Shown: positions 1-8,725 of the stretch, piece after piece
Position numbering within the stretch: the first letter of the stretch is position 1
Layout of the letters: every line of letters begins with the position of its first letter
Origin: DATNPX01 sp036702975
GTDB lineage: Bacteria > Cyanobacteriota > Vampirovibrionia > Obscuribacterales > Obscuribacteraceae
Assembly: GCA_036702975.1 (NCBI GenBank)
Contig: DATNPX010000026.1
Location: forward strand, 172,102-236,101
Length of the DNA stretch: 64,000 nt
Direction: 5' to 3'
The notes under the pieces: generated by a model
What the model was told of the DNA's origin: nothing
Database searches by the model: none
The model's input: the letters and a program-made list of their open reading frames with translations, nothing else
Made by a program: the position numbers and the translations under genes

Positions 1-999
1 GATGCCGCTCCACCCAGTATCTTTGTCTGGCGGAGACTCAACCACAATCAGATCTCCATTGCGTTTATCCAGCAATCTGAGTGCACCATAAATCTGCCTG
101 GCAAACTCCTCCGGCTCTTGCGCCAATGTAATCCATGACGACGGTTCAAAACCACTGTGTTGAGGTTTGAATGAAACCACCAAAACCCTTCGGTTGTTTT
201 TCGCACATTCCTCCAAAAAACTATAGAAATCATGTGATGGCACCACATGTAAAGGCGTTTCTGGCGCGTAGTGACTGGCCAGGGCACCAGGAACACGAAT
301 ATCTGAACCTGTATCTGAAGCTGTATCTGTAGCAACGACTTGTGCCAAAGCGTTTTTGGCGTTGGTAGCATGCGTCACGGAATTAGCTGGCGCTTCAACG
401 TCACCGATTACAGATGACAGCATATCCACACTTATCATGCCTGGACGCAAAATGCGCGGTCGGCCGCCACTTAAATTGATGATAGTTGATTCGATACCAA
501 CATTGCACGGACCGCCATCAAGTACCATCGCCACTTCATCTTTGAATTCATCGATAACGTGCTGAGCCAGTGTCGGACTTAAGCGTCCGAACTTGTTTGC
601 AGATGGTGCCACTAGACCGCCACCGAACGCTTCCAGCAGAGCAAGGGCAATCGGATGTTTCGGAATCCTCAAAGCAACAGTGTCCTGCCCCCCCGTTACG
701 GCATTCAGCACCGAGTTCGCTCTTTTGAGCACCATCGTCAGGGGACCAGGCCAAAATGACTCAGCCAACTTGAAAAATTCAGGCGGAATATCAACCGCCC
801 AATTGCGCACAGCATCAAGCGAATGAACATGAACTATGACAGGGTGGGTAGAGGGGCGACCTTTAGCCTGATACAACCGTCGGATCGCAGTTTCATTGCT
901 CGCATCTGCGCCGAGACCGTATACGGTTTCGGTCGGGAAAGAAACAAGCAAACCCTCTTTGAGAAAAGAAGCTGCCTTCTCGATCAATGCGTCGCGCAC
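1..999 (-). CDS. L-threonylcarbamoyladenylate synthase (Sua5/YwlC family), 3' end off the left edge
   Basis: The enzyme makes threonylcarbamoyl-AMP from threonine, bicarbonate and ATP, the first step of t6A37 modification of ANN-decoding tRNAs. The frame is open from 999 to the window edge (333 codons, no stop seen). It has the YrdC signature FPTETVYGLGADA, the KGRP motif, and SANKFGRLSPT, followed by a linker and a second domain with HYAPETPLH and SPPDKDTGWSGI typical of the Sua5 C-terminal domain. It is therefore the long two-domain form, probably missing only a few C-terminal residues. The start is taken as GTG at 997-999, which overlaps the end of miaB by 16 bases with GGAAG about 10 bases upstream; an in-frame TTG shortly downstream is an alternative. 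The overlap with miaB couples two tRNA position-37 modification genes. The linker shows a short Thr/Ser/Asp-rich stretch. Family call is secure; exact ends are not. Confidence 0.9.
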   Translation of the reverse strand, partial: MRDALIEKAASFLKEGLLVSFPTETVYGLGADASNETAIRRLYQAKGRPSTHPVIVHVHSLDAVRNWAVDIPPEFFKLAESFWPGPLTMVLKRANSVLNAVTGGQDTVALRIPKHPIALALLEAFGGGLVAPSANKFGRLSPTLAQHVIDEFKDEVAMVLDGGPCNVGIESTIINLSGGRPRILRPGMISVDMLSSVIGDVEAPANSVTHATNAKNALAQVVATDTASDTGSDIRVPGALASHYAPETPLHVVPSHDFYSFLEECAKNNRRVLVVSFKPQHSGFEPSSWITLAQEPEEFARQIYGALRLLDKRNGDLIVVESPPDKDTGWSGI

Positions 1000-2375
1000 G
1001 TTTCGACTACTTCCGGTTGTGGTTGTGGCTGCGGCTGGCTCACATTCAGTAATTCGCCCCGGAAAGCCCAAGCATTAACAGCTATGATACGCACATCGAC
1101 AAAATGTCCAATCAAACTATCATCGCCAGCGAAATTGACGATTTTGTTCGTGCGGGTGCGTCCAGTCAGCCGCCCGTTGCTACGCTCACTGCGTCCCTCG
1201 ACCAGTATCTCTTCTACATTGTTCAAATATCGTTGATTTTGCTTGTTCGCAACATGCGTGACCACTGAATTGAGAAAACGGAGACGCTCATCTTTTTCAG
1301 CCTGAGGAATTTGCTGTTCCCAGTTTGCCGCAGGCGTGTGCGGCCGTGGCGAGTAAGCAGCAGTGTTGCAGGCATCAAAACCAATCTCTTCCACTAGATT
1401 GACAGTGTTCATGAACTCTTCCTGTGTCTCACCGGGGAAGCCCACAATCAAGTCGGACGTGATTGACGCATGCGGAATTTTCGCCCGAATATTTTCTATC
1501 GTCTTTTTATAGAAGTCGACTTGGTAACCGCGGGCCATTCGCCGCAGTGTGCGATTGTCACCAGCCTGAATCGGCAAGTGGAAAAATTCGCATGCTGTCT
1601 CTAATTCCGCGACAGCGTCGATAATTCCAGGATGCAGATCGCGCGGATGACCAGTCAGAAAGCGCACTCTCTTTATGTCAGTCTGCTTGTCGATCATTCG
1701 CATTAGATCACCAAGATGCAATTTCGGATCGAGATCATGACCGTAAGCTGTGACGTTTTGCCCTAGAAGGGTAACTTCTTTGTAGCCGGCTTCAGACAAT
1801 TCATCGATCTCTTTCAAGATCGTCTGTGCAGTTCGGCTCTTCTCGCGTCCTCGAACATAAGGAACGATGCAATAGGTGCAGTTGTAGTCACATCCGTAAA
1901 TTACCGACACCCAAGCGCTGACTGCACTCTGTCTTATCACGGGGACCTCCGGCAGGTCCTCAGGCAATTCATGAGCAATTTCAACGACCGGGCGCTCCCC
2001 TTTTTCAGCCCGCAGAACGAAGTCTGGCAATTTGTGTAAATTATGCGTGCCAAAAACAATATCGACACAAGGAGCCCGCTTGATGAGATGAGCACCTTCG
2101 TCTTGTGCGACACATCCGCCGACAGCGATCATCGTTCCGGGGCGCTTACTCTTGAGCTTTCCCCAGGCACCAAGATAGCTGAACACCTTATCTTCAGCGT
2201 TCTCTCGAATTGCACAAGTATTCAAAATCATAAGGTCGGCGGACTTCAAATCTGCAGTCTGCTCGTAGCCTATCTCATCGAGCAAGCCGAGCATGTGCTC
2301 GGAATCAGACTTATTCATCTGACATCCGAATGTTTCGACATAGACGCTTTTGCGTAGCGCGGCTACAGCAGACAT
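984..2375 (-). CDS. miaB: tRNA-2-methylthio-N6-dimethylallyladenosine synthase MiaB
   Basis: A radical-SAM methylthiotransferase that adds the 2-methylthio group to i6A37 of tRNA. The N-terminal UPF0004 domain carries three cysteines (FGCQMN, NTCAIREN, GGCVAQ) for the auxiliary 4Fe-4S cluster. The radical SAM motif CDYNCTYC follows, then a C-terminal TRAM domain (roughly the last 70 residues) and a Gln-Pro repeat tail not typical of the family. The ATG at 2373-2375 is preferred over the TTG two codons upstream, because GAGGA lies about 8 bases before the ATG. This gives 463 residues, normal for MiaB. It overlaps the downstream sua5-type gene, so both are likely co-transcribed. The cysteines separate it from RimO less clearly than the overall MiaB-like sequence does, but MiaB is the best reading. 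Confidence 0.95.
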   Translation of the reverse strand: MSAVAALRKSVYVETFGCQMNKSDSEHMLGLLDEIGYEQTADLKSADLMILNTCAIRENAEDKVFSYLGAWGKLKSKRPGTMIAVGGCVAQDEGAHLIKRAPCVDIVFGTHNLHKLPDFVLRAEKGERPVVEIAHELPEDLPEVPVIRQSAVSAWVSVIYGCDYNCTYCIVPYVRGREKSRTAQTILKEIDELSEAGYKEVTLLGQNVTAYGHDLDPKLHLGDLMRMIDKQTDIKRVRFLTGHPRDLHPGIIDAVAELETACEFFHLPIQAGDNRTLRRMARGYQVDFYKKTIENIRAKIPHASITSDLIVGFPGETQEEFMNTVNLVEEIGFDACNTAAYSPRPHTPAANWEQQIPQAEKDERLRFLNSVVTHVANKQNQRYLNNVEEILVEGRSERSNGRLTGRTRTNKIVNFAGDDSLIGHFVDVRIIAVNAWAFRGELLNVSQPQPQPQPEVVETCATH

Positions 2376-2400
2376 GAGCAAATCCTCATGGACAGTTAGA

Positions 2401-2446
2401 GTTCGAGACGGGACGAAATGAAATAGCTATTTTATCCCGTTCGAAC
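2401..2446. repeat. imperfect inverted repeat between ribD and miaB
   Basis: The left arm GTTCGA-g-ACGGGA (2401-2413) matches the right arm TCCCGTTCGAAC (2435-2446) as an inverted repeat with a one-base bulge. The centre is AT-rich. Read on the minus strand it could be a hairpin ending the ribD transcript. It also overlaps a possible promoter for miaB (TTGCAG, 17-base spacer, TAAAAT on the minus strand), so an operator role is equally possible. No U-tract supports termination clearly. Confidence 0.45.
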
Positions 2447-2494
2447 ATGTCCTGCAATAGCGGCAAAAGCTCCGCCAGCAGGATATTCGGCAAG

Positions 2495-3661
2495 CTACAG
2501 ATTTGGTTCGCTAGGCCGATACGTCTCGTATGCTTTAGTCACACCGTGCAAGAGAACGTCCTCACCGAGAGGATAGTGACGCACATTGTACAGTTGCGTT
2601 GCGTCGGCAAGATGAATCGGCTTCCGTTCAGCGACTGACGGGCTGGCATCTAGGTCGCCGATAATCTTCGGCGCCAATATCCAGTGAACTTCGTCAATAA
2701 GTCCATTGTGCAAAAGCGAAGCGGCTAGCTGGCCACCGCCCTCGCAAAGCACTGAATTGACGCCCAAAGAGGCTAGCTGATTCAAGACAGCATGCATATC
2801 GAGAAAATTCGAATCAGATTCAGTCTTTACGCCAAGCAATTTATAGGCACCATTGCTGGCACCACTATCTTCTTTCTCCGCTTTAGCCGCGGCACTTTCA
2901 TTACAAAATACTACTGTCGAACCACCTGTATCGGCGCGGAAAATACGCGATTTCTTTGAGATGGTCAGATTCGAATCGATGACTGCGCGCATCGGATTGC
3001 GTCCCCGCGCAACATCACGAACGTTGAGCGCAGGATCGTCTGCAATGACAGTTTTCTTTCCTACTAAAACGCAGTCGACACGATTTCTCAAACGATGAAC
3101 ATACTGTCTCGCATCTGGTCCGGTAATCCAGCGACTTTTGCCAAATCTGTCGGCGATGCGTCCATCAAGAGTTGTAGCCAACTTCAAAATCACCCACGGC
3201 TGCTTCTTTGTGCAAGCCTTAATAAATGCTCGATTGAGCCAGGTGCAATCCTCTATGAGCACACCAGAAAACACCTCGATTCCAGCTTCCTCGAGCTTCT
3301 TGATTCCGGCACCATTGACGATATCGTGTGGATCTTGCATGCCAATGACCACACGTTTAATACCGCTGGCGATCACTTTATCAGTGCAGGGAGGCGTGCG
3401 TCCGTGATGATTACAAGGTTCGAGATTTACATACAATGTGCCACCGGTAGCAGCCTCACCGGCATCATCCAAAGCGGCAACTTCGGCATGTGGCTGTCCG
3501 GCAGCCTGGTGAAACCCTTTACCGACTACAGCACCTTCTTCGTTAACGACAACGGCTCCAACCATCGGATTTGGAGCTGTTCGCCCCTCAGCCTGTCTGG
3601 CAAGGCTCAGGCAAAGTGCCATAAAGTCGACGTCCCATCGTTCGAATTTCTTCTTATTCAT
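2495..3661 (-). CDS. ribD: bifunctional riboflavin biosynthesis deaminase/reductase RibD
   Basis: Catalyses deamination of diaminohydroxyphosphoribosylamino-pyrimidine and reduction of the ribosyl side chain in riboflavin synthesis. The N-terminal cytidine-deaminase-like domain (about residues 10-150) has the zinc-binding HAEV and PCNHHGRTPPC motifs. The C-terminal RibD_C reductase domain (about 155-375) begins with KLATTLDGRIA and contains SRWITG. The length of 388 residues is close to the usual 360-380. No other rib genes lie nearby, so riboflavin genes are dispersed here. The ATG start has only a distant GGAG, so the exact start is moderately uncertain, but the first zinc motif is well downstream of any alternative. 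Confidence 0.95.
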   Translation of the reverse strand: MNKKKFERWDVDFMALCLSLARQAEGRTAPNPMVGAVVVNEEGAVVGKGFHQAAGQPHAEVAALDDAGEAATGGTLYVNLEPCNHHGRTPPCTDKVIASGIKRVVIGMQDPHDIVNGAGIKKLEEAGIEVFSGVLIEDCTWLNRAFIKACTKKQPWVILKLATTLDGRIADRFGKSRWITGPDARQYVHRLRNRVDCVLVGKKTVIADDPALNVRDVARGRNPMRAVIDSNLTISKKSRIFRADTGGSTVVFCNESAAAKAEKEDSGASNGAYKLLGVKTESDSNFLDMHAVLNQLASLGVNSVLCEGGGQLAASLLHNGLIDEVHWILAPKIIGDLDASPSVAERKPIHLADATQLYNVRHYPLGEDVLLHGVTKAYETYRPSEPNL

Positions 3662-4043
3662 TGCTTAGCCGAAACTACTCCGCCCATTTTCAACAGATCC
3701 ATATCAAGAGGCAAGAGAATGGCAACAACGTCAGGCAACCAGTCGCCAAGGGGTCAAGTAAGCCTCGATACTGAATTTAAGTATACTTGCGCTTCAGTCT
3801 TGATGAGTACATTTCGGCTTACAGCAGCCAGTTCCACTGTGTCGCGGGGCTTGAAAACGCCAAAGGCGAATAGGTCCAGCTGGAAGTAAAAGTTAGTGAC
3901 GGCTTCAGGCATTAAAGCTTCCCAAATATCGGGGCGCTAGCGTGCTTCCTGCAATACATTTATGTCATGTCTGTTATGTCTAAGTTTGCATGCACAGCCC
4001 GCATGCTCGTTTTGCAACATTTGAGCTCTGCCGAGGAGGACCC
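3662..4043. other. intergenic region between divergent ribD and sucC, with leader repeats
   Basis: No convincing gene. It must hold the promoters of both divergent units, but I see no strong consensus. Near the sucC end there are three ATGTC copies within about 20 bases around 3961-3980 and two GCATGC palindromes at 3988-3993 and 4001-4006 separated by 7 bases; these could fold as a hairpin in the sucC leader. Confidence 0.5.
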
Positions 4044-5177
4044 TTGAACTTATACGAGTACGAAGCCAAACGCATTTTTGCTGAATTCGGCATTCCTGTA
4101 CCACCATCCGCGAGAATCACTAAACCTGAAGAGCTTCGCAAGGTGCACTTCGGCTATCCGCTGACTCTCAAGTGCCAGGTTATGGCTGGCGGCAGAGGCA
4201 AAGCTGGCGGTATCAAATTCCCTAAAGATCTGGCTGAAGGAGAAAAGATCGCCAAAGATCTTCTCAACCTGGTCATCAAAGATTCCAAAACCGAAAGCCT
4301 CCTGGTTGAACCCAGAATGAACATCAAACGTGAACTGTATCTAGCAGTCACACTTGACCGCAACCAAGGTTGCCCGATTTTCATCGGCAGCGCGGAAGGC
4401 GGCATCGAAATCGAATCGTCCTCAAACGTGTTGATGATGCCGATTCACCAGCCCTACAGCGCCTTCAAAGGTAGAGAGTTTGCAAAGAAGCTCGGCTTAA
4501 GCGGCAACTTGTTAATGAAAGTGGCAGATATTGCCAATAAGCTCTATAAGCTGTTTGAAACACGCGATCTCGACCTGGCTGAAATTAACCCACTCGTAAT
4601 CACCGAAGGTGAAGACGTGGTGGCCCTCGACGGAAAAATCATCGCCAACGACGACTCTCTTGGACGCCAGAAGTCTTTCACCGGGTGGCAAGAAGCTCAC
4701 TTGACCGACCTCTCAGATCGCGAACGCCGCGCAGTGTTGAACGGACTGAATCTGGTCGAACTCGATGGCAACATAGGTATTCTCTGTAACGGAGCCGGTT
4801 TGACAATGGCCACCATGGATATGGTCAAAGCGTTCGGTGGTGAACCTGGCAACTTCCTCGATGTCGGTGGTGGCTCCGATCAAGCAAAGACGCTTGCCGC
4901 ACTTGAGATTGTCAATGAAAATCCGAACGTGAAAGTGATTCTGTTAAACATCCTCGGCGGTATCACAGCATGCGATGAAGTAGCGGGTGCACTGGTCGAC
5001 TTCATCAAGAAGTACCCAGACAGACAGATGGTTGTTCGCTTGAGAGGCAACAACCAGGAAGCCGCCGAACAGATCCTGGCAAAATCAGGCTTGAAGTTGA
5101 TACCAGACTTGGAATCAGCCGTAAACGAAGCCGTAAGCAGATCGAAAAGCAAAGAGTTAGCCGGCGCCAAAGCCTAG
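4044..5177 (+). CDS. sucC: succinyl-CoA synthetase (ADP-forming) beta subunit
   Basis: The beta subunit of the TCA-cycle enzyme that interconverts succinyl-CoA and succinate with substrate-level phosphorylation. The N-terminal ATP-grasp fold has the expected NLYEYEAKRIF opening and the glycine-rich GGRGKAGG loop. The C-terminal ligase domain has CNGAGLTMATMD and FLDVGGGSD. The frame is open for 18 further codons upstream, but the family begins at this point, and a TTG at 4044 sits 4 bases behind a strong GAGGAGGA ribosome site. That gives 377 residues, slightly under the usual 385-390. sucD follows after 38 bases, an operon closed by the terminator near 6170. Confidence 0.96.
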   Translation: MNLYEYEAKRIFAEFGIPVPPSARITKPEELRKVHFGYPLTLKCQVMAGGRGKAGGIKFPKDLAEGEKIAKDLLNLVIKDSKTESLLVEPRMNIKRELYLAVTLDRNQGCPIFIGSAEGGIEIESSSNVLMMPIHQPYSAFKGREFAKKLGLSGNLLMKVADIANKLYKLFETRDLDLAEINPLVITEGEDVVALDGKIIANDDSLGRQKSFTGWQEAHLTDLSDRERRAVLNGLNLVELDGNIGILCNGAGLTMATMDMVKAFGGEPGNFLDVGGGSDQAKTLAALEIVNENPNVKVILLNILGGITACDEVAGALVDFIKKYPDRQMVVRLRGNNQEAAEQILAKSGLKLIPDLESAVNEAVSRSKSKELAGAKA

Positions 5178-5215
5178 TAGGCAACGGACAAGCACAAGTT
5201 TAAAAGGAGATTGTC

Positions 5216-6097
5216 GTGATTCTGGTAAACAAAGACACCAAAGTGATAGTCCAGGGCGCCACTGGCAAAATGGGCTCATCACACACCAAGCGTATGAAGG
5301 CTTATGGCACCAACTTAGTTGGTGGTGTCACGCCTGGCAAAGGCGGCACAACCGTCGAAGGACTCCCGGTTTTCGATACGGTAGCTGAAGCCGTAGAAAA
5401 GACTGGCGCCACTTGTTCCTGCATCTTCGTGCCACCATATTTGGCACTAGACGCAGCCAGTGAAGCAGTCGACGCGGGTATCAGCTTAGTTGTGCTAATC
5501 ACTGAAGGCATGCCCCCCCAAGATACGGCCAAACTGGTGGACTTGATCAAGAGAAAAGGCGCCAGATTAATAGGACCAAACTGCCCAGGCATCATTACAC
5601 CGGGCGAGAGCTTGATTGGAATTCTTCCCGGCTCCATCTTCAAGTCTGGTCCTATCGGCATGGTCAGCAAATCCGGAACACTGACCTACGAAATCGCGCT
5701 CGCTCTGAGCGATGCTGGTCAAGGTCAATCAACCTGTATCGGCGTCGGTGGCGACCCGATCAAAGGTCTAGATTACCCGGAAGTACTTCGCTTGTTTGAA
5801 GAAGACCCGGCGACTGAAGTGATTGTTTTGATCGGTGAAATCGGCGGTACGGCAGAAGAAGAAGCTGCTGCCTTCATCAAGAAGAACATCAAGAAGCCGG
5901 TTGTCGCTTACATCGCGGGTCAAACTGCACCACCCGGAAAACGCATGGGTCATGCTGGCGCCATCATATCTGGTGGCAAGGGCACCGCCGCTTCCAAGAT
6001 CGCTGCTTTCAAAGAAGCCGGCGTTACGGTAGCAATGACACCTAGCGAAGTAGCCAAAGTCGTCACCGAAGCCCGCAAACAGCCAGCTCGCGCGTAA
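5216..6097 (+). CDS. sucD: succinyl-CoA synthetase alpha subunit
   Basis: The alpha subunit binds CoA and carries the phosphohistidine intermediate. The Rossmann CoA-binding domain starts VNKDTKVIVQGATG, and the phosphorylated histidine is H246 in RMGHAGAIISGGKGT. GVGGDPIKGLDY and NCPGIITPGE are family hallmarks. The length of 293 residues is standard. The GTG start is preceded by AAAAGGAG at good spacing. Cotranscribed with sucC. Its presence shows a working lower TCA segment rather than the gap seen in some fermentative lineages. Confidence 0.97.
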   Translation: MILVNKDTKVIVQGATGKMGSSHTKRMKAYGTNLVGGVTPGKGGTTVEGLPVFDTVAEAVEKTGATCSCIFVPPYLALDAASEAVDAGISLVVLITEGMPPQDTAKLVDLIKRKGARLIGPNCPGIITPGESLIGILPGSIFKSGPIGMVSKSGTLTYEIALALSDAGQGQSTCIGVGGDPIKGLDYPEVLRLFEEDPATEVIVLIGEIGGTAEEEAAAFIKKNIKKPVVAYIAGQTAPPGKRMGHAGAIISGGKGTAASKIAAFKEAGVTVAMTPSEVAKVVTEARKQPARA

Positions 6098-6157
6098 GCG
6101 TCGTAGACAGTCTGTTTGCTCGACCGACGAGCGCCTTCGCAACGAGACAAAATGCCG

Positions 6158-6187
6158 AGAGGATCACCGAACTGGTGATCCTCTTTT
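6158..6187 (+). terminator. rho-independent terminator of sucCD
   Basis: A perfect 11-bp stem (AGAGGATCACC / GGTGATCCTCT), a 5-base loop GAACT and an immediate run of four Ts. It lies 60 bases after the sucD stop and before the convergent PDZ gene. Confidence 0.92.
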
Positions 6188-6220
6188 GCTAATATCTTTT
6201 GCTAGTACTTTTTGCTAGTA
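6183..6220. repeat. short tandem repeat after the sucCD terminator
   Basis: Three imperfect copies of about 12-13 bases of the form CTTTTGCTAGTA occur in a row, starting inside the terminator T-tract. They lie in the gap between two convergent genes. Function unknown; could be simple slippage expansion. Confidence 0.6.
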
Positions 6221-6241
6221 CTTTCGCCGGTGCTCTAGTTC

Positions 6242-7111
6242 TTACTCGCTGTCGCTGTCACCGTCGCCACGAACGGTCTTCTTTGATAAGTCGGGAGCGA
6301 TACCCGGCCAACTCATTCCTGAGACGCTGCGAACTTGCTCAGTCGAAAGATTCCCTGCGTCACCAGAGTAACGTCCATTAGGTGGTCCGAGAATGGCGAG
6401 CATGTGTTCGTAGTTGCCGCGAATCCGAGTGTCCTGAATATCTTCTATATTCATGCGCACCAGATGGAAGGTTATGAGCTCACCATCGCGTCGCACGGTC
6501 ATGTCAACTGAAGTCCCAGCTTTGCCAGCTGCGACATACCAGAACGTGATCTGGCCTTCACGCTGCCGAGGCTCGTGACCGCCAAGCATCACCACTTCAT
6601 CTCCGGGCTCGATTCCGGCCTGCGCCGCCGGACAAGTAGGAAAGACTTGCTGAATAGTTGGATGAGGACCGTTGAGCCTGAAGACGACTCCAAGCACTCC
6701 GTATTCCATCTTCCGATAGTCGTCTGCCGTCAACGGGATCGGGCGACGTTCAGAGGCTTCCGCTCTGGCGGCACGAATCTTATCAATAAAGTCTTGGATT
6801 CGATCGCCTGTGATATTGACGCCGTTGATGAAGATGCCTGATCGATGGGCACGAGAATCACCTTGACTCGCGGCAGCATCCGAGGCCGCGGCCTGACTAA
6901 CCTGACCATTGAGCAAGCGCGATTCTTTTTTAGTTTCTGGAGCGGGAGTCGACATGTCTATTGCAGCCTGTTGAGACTGCAATGGAATATCCTGCGCTTT
7001 AGCGGGCAGCCATCCGATCATCTGACTTGTGAGCAGACTCAATGAAAAAAGAGCTGCTCGATTCTGCTGGCTTCCGAATATGCGCTGTGACCATTTGCTT
7101 AGTCTATTCAC
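6242..7111 (-). CDS. secreted PDZ-domain protein
   Basis: Unknown function. The N-terminus is a basic stretch followed by a hydrophobic segment (about 18-38) ending in AKA, a probable signal peptide, so the protein is likely periplasmic or surface-exposed. After a low-complexity Ala/Ser/Gln linker, a PDZ-like domain spans roughly residues 135-215, with YGVLGVVF, a PAAQAGIEPGDEVVMLGG ligand-groove region and a second beta stretch. The C-terminal 50 residues include a GPPNGRYSGDAG loop and an acidic tail. No protease domain is present, so it is not a DegP/HtrA enzyme; it more likely acts as a binding scaffold. It is transcribed toward the sucCD terminator and divergently from the patatin gene. 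Confidence 0.8.
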   Translation of the reverse strand: MNRLSKWSQRIFGSQQNRAALFSLSLLTSQMIGWLPAKAQDIPLQSQQAAIDMSTPAPETKKESRLLNGQVSQAAASDAAASQGDSRAHRSGIFINGVNITGDRIQDFIDKIRAARAEASERRPIPLTADDYRKMEYGVLGVVFRLNGPHPTIQQVFPTCPAAQAGIEPGDEVVMLGGHEPRQREGQITFWYVAAGKAGTSVDMTVRRDGELITFHLVRMNIEDIQDTRIRGNYEHMLAILGPPNGRYSGDAGNLSTEQVRSVSGMSWPGIAPDLSKKTVRGDGDSDSE

Positions 7112-7317
7112 TGTCGTCTCTCACAATCGGGACCATGGATAACGAGACTCCTAATGCCGCCAGACTACTCGGCGTTTGTGTAGATTGCGTGTGATGCGTC
7201 TGTCTCTTCGAGGGAAAAACTTACCACTTTGCTCTGAAAAACCCGGCCAATTCTGTAATCGGCATTTTTACGCTAAACTGGCAATGGAGATTTGGTATCT
7301 AGAAAGAGAACTATTAG

Positions 7318-8301
7318 ATGAACAACGGCTCTCATCCCTCAGCTAACCAGCATCGCCCTAAACGAGCGCTGGTATTGCCAGGAGGGGGAGGTCGCGGCGC
7401 ATATCAGGTCGGAGTCTATAAGGCTCTGCACGAAAAGGGCATCAAATTCGACCTGGCGTTCGGCACAAGCATTGGCGGTCTGAACGCAACAATGATTGCG
7501 CAGGGGAATCTGCAGCGACTAGAACATCTCTGGTCTACTTTAAAAGCAAACGACATTTTTCATTTACCCTCGGCGTCGATGGTCGGCCGCCTGGTGCTGG
7601 GGCACAAGCTGGGTCTATTGGATACAACACCTTTGGAAGCTCTCTTGCGGCGCGAATTAAATTTGCACGCGCTGAAGCAGAGTTCTACCAAGGTTGGTCT
7701 TTGCACGACTGATTTATGTAGCCTCGAGACTAGGCTGATCACCATAGATGATGTCATGTCGACCAACGAACTTGTAGATGTTCTGATGGCTACTTCGGCG
7801 ATTCCGATGGCATTTCCGCCACGCCATATTCACGGCTCCGGACTTTGGGTTGATGGTGGCCTCGTGCGCAATACGCCAATGGAGACGGCAATACAGCTGG
7901 GCGCAGACGAGATATTCATGGTTTTGCTGCATCCGGAAAAGATCAACGTCTGCCCGACGAATATGTTCGAAGTATTAGTGAGATGTCTCGATATCGTGCT
8001 GGATGCATCAGCCCGGCGCGAAATTCAATCAGCGGAGCTTTACAACAGGTTGATCGCTACTGGATCGGCTGAGTCTCTAGGGCGCAAAAACGTCAACATA
8101 AGAGTGTTCCAACCACGCCGCGCAGTAAATACAACTCTGCTCGAGATCGACCCTGAGCGGTCGCGCCGATTGATCTCGCAAGGCTACGAAGACGCCATGA
8201 CACAGCTTGAGAATTACTGTCCGAACGACGCCGACAGTGGACACATGGAGCCTGAAGAAGGCTCTGAAATCAACGAGATCAGAACCTCAGAGCTCGCCTA
8301 G
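7318..8301 (+). CDS. patatin-like phospholipase
   Basis: A predicted lipid acyl hydrolase with a Ser-Asp dyad. The glycine-rich oxyanion loop PGGGGRGAYQVG is at residues 21-32, the nucleophile S51 is in GTSIGG, and the catalytic D179 is in VDGGLVRNTP. There is no signal peptide or membrane helix, so it is probably cytosolic or exported by another route. The length of 327 residues is typical of bacterial RssA/YlbK-like patatins, with a roughly 40-residue acidic C-terminal extension. The ATG is preceded by a purine-rich AGAAAGAGAA. It stands alone in its orientation. The substrate cannot be read from sequence. Confidence 0.9.
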   Translation: MNNGSHPSANQHRPKRALVLPGGGGRGAYQVGVYKALHEKGIKFDLAFGTSIGGLNATMIAQGNLQRLEHLWSTLKANDIFHLPSASMVGRLVLGHKLGLLDTTPLEALLRRELNLHALKQSSTKVGLCTTDLCSLETRLITIDDVMSTNELVDVLMATSAIPMAFPPRHIHGSGLWVDGGLVRNTPMETAIQLGADEIFMVLLHPEKINVCPTNMFEVLVRCLDIVLDASARREIQSAELYNRLIATGSAESLGRKNVNIRVFQPRRAVNTTLLEIDPERSRRLISQGYEDAMTQLENYCPNDADSGHMEPEEGSEINEIRTSELA

Positions 8302-8366
8302 TCGTCCAAACTAAAGTTGCATCCGCAAATAATTTGATCGTCTGCAACCGACAATCGAGAACATCG

Positions 8367-8621
8367 TTACGCCGAACGTCCATCTAAGATGTAGTCCATA
8401 CGCGTCAACTCATAGATTACAGAATAACGGCAGGGCAACTCTAAATGTTCGATGCGACAAGGCACGAACCTATCTTCCAGATTTGCCAGTGAGCCAACTT
8501 CCGGTTTTTCATCAGACCGATACGATGCCGAGCATTCCAGAGAAAATTGCATGATAAATCCTCCGTCCGCACTGCTGTGCGGTTCCGTCTTCGCCTTGAC
8601 ATCGAAATCGTATATCCGCAA
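8367..8621 (-). CDS. small hypothetical protein (84 aa)
   Basis: Not recognised. The frame lies between the patatin gene and the crotonase gene, on the same strand as the crotonase and downstream of it. Its codon choice looks coding, and it has a balanced composition with three cysteines and no membrane segment. The start is TTG with GAGG about 4 bases upstream. No opposite-strand gene competes for the region. It could be an RNA-coding or decayed stretch instead; a homology search would settle it. Confidence 0.45.
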   Translation of the reverse strand: MRIYDFDVKAKTEPHSSADGGFIMQFSLECSASYRSDEKPEVGSLANLEDRFVPCRIEHLELPCRYSVIYELTRMDYILDGRSA

Positions 8622-8725
8622 GGACCTCTTTACAATGATGAAACAATTTAGATTAGCCCTGCGTTATTTTCAACAAAATCCCGAAACCTTCTTGCAGAGC
8701 CAATTTCAATTTCGCAGGCATAGTA

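Noticed and set aside
3095..3889. 264-codon plus-strand frame opposite ribD
   Set aside because: It lies mostly antisense to the complete RibD coding frame with its zinc motifs and has no recognisable domain; a shadow frame.
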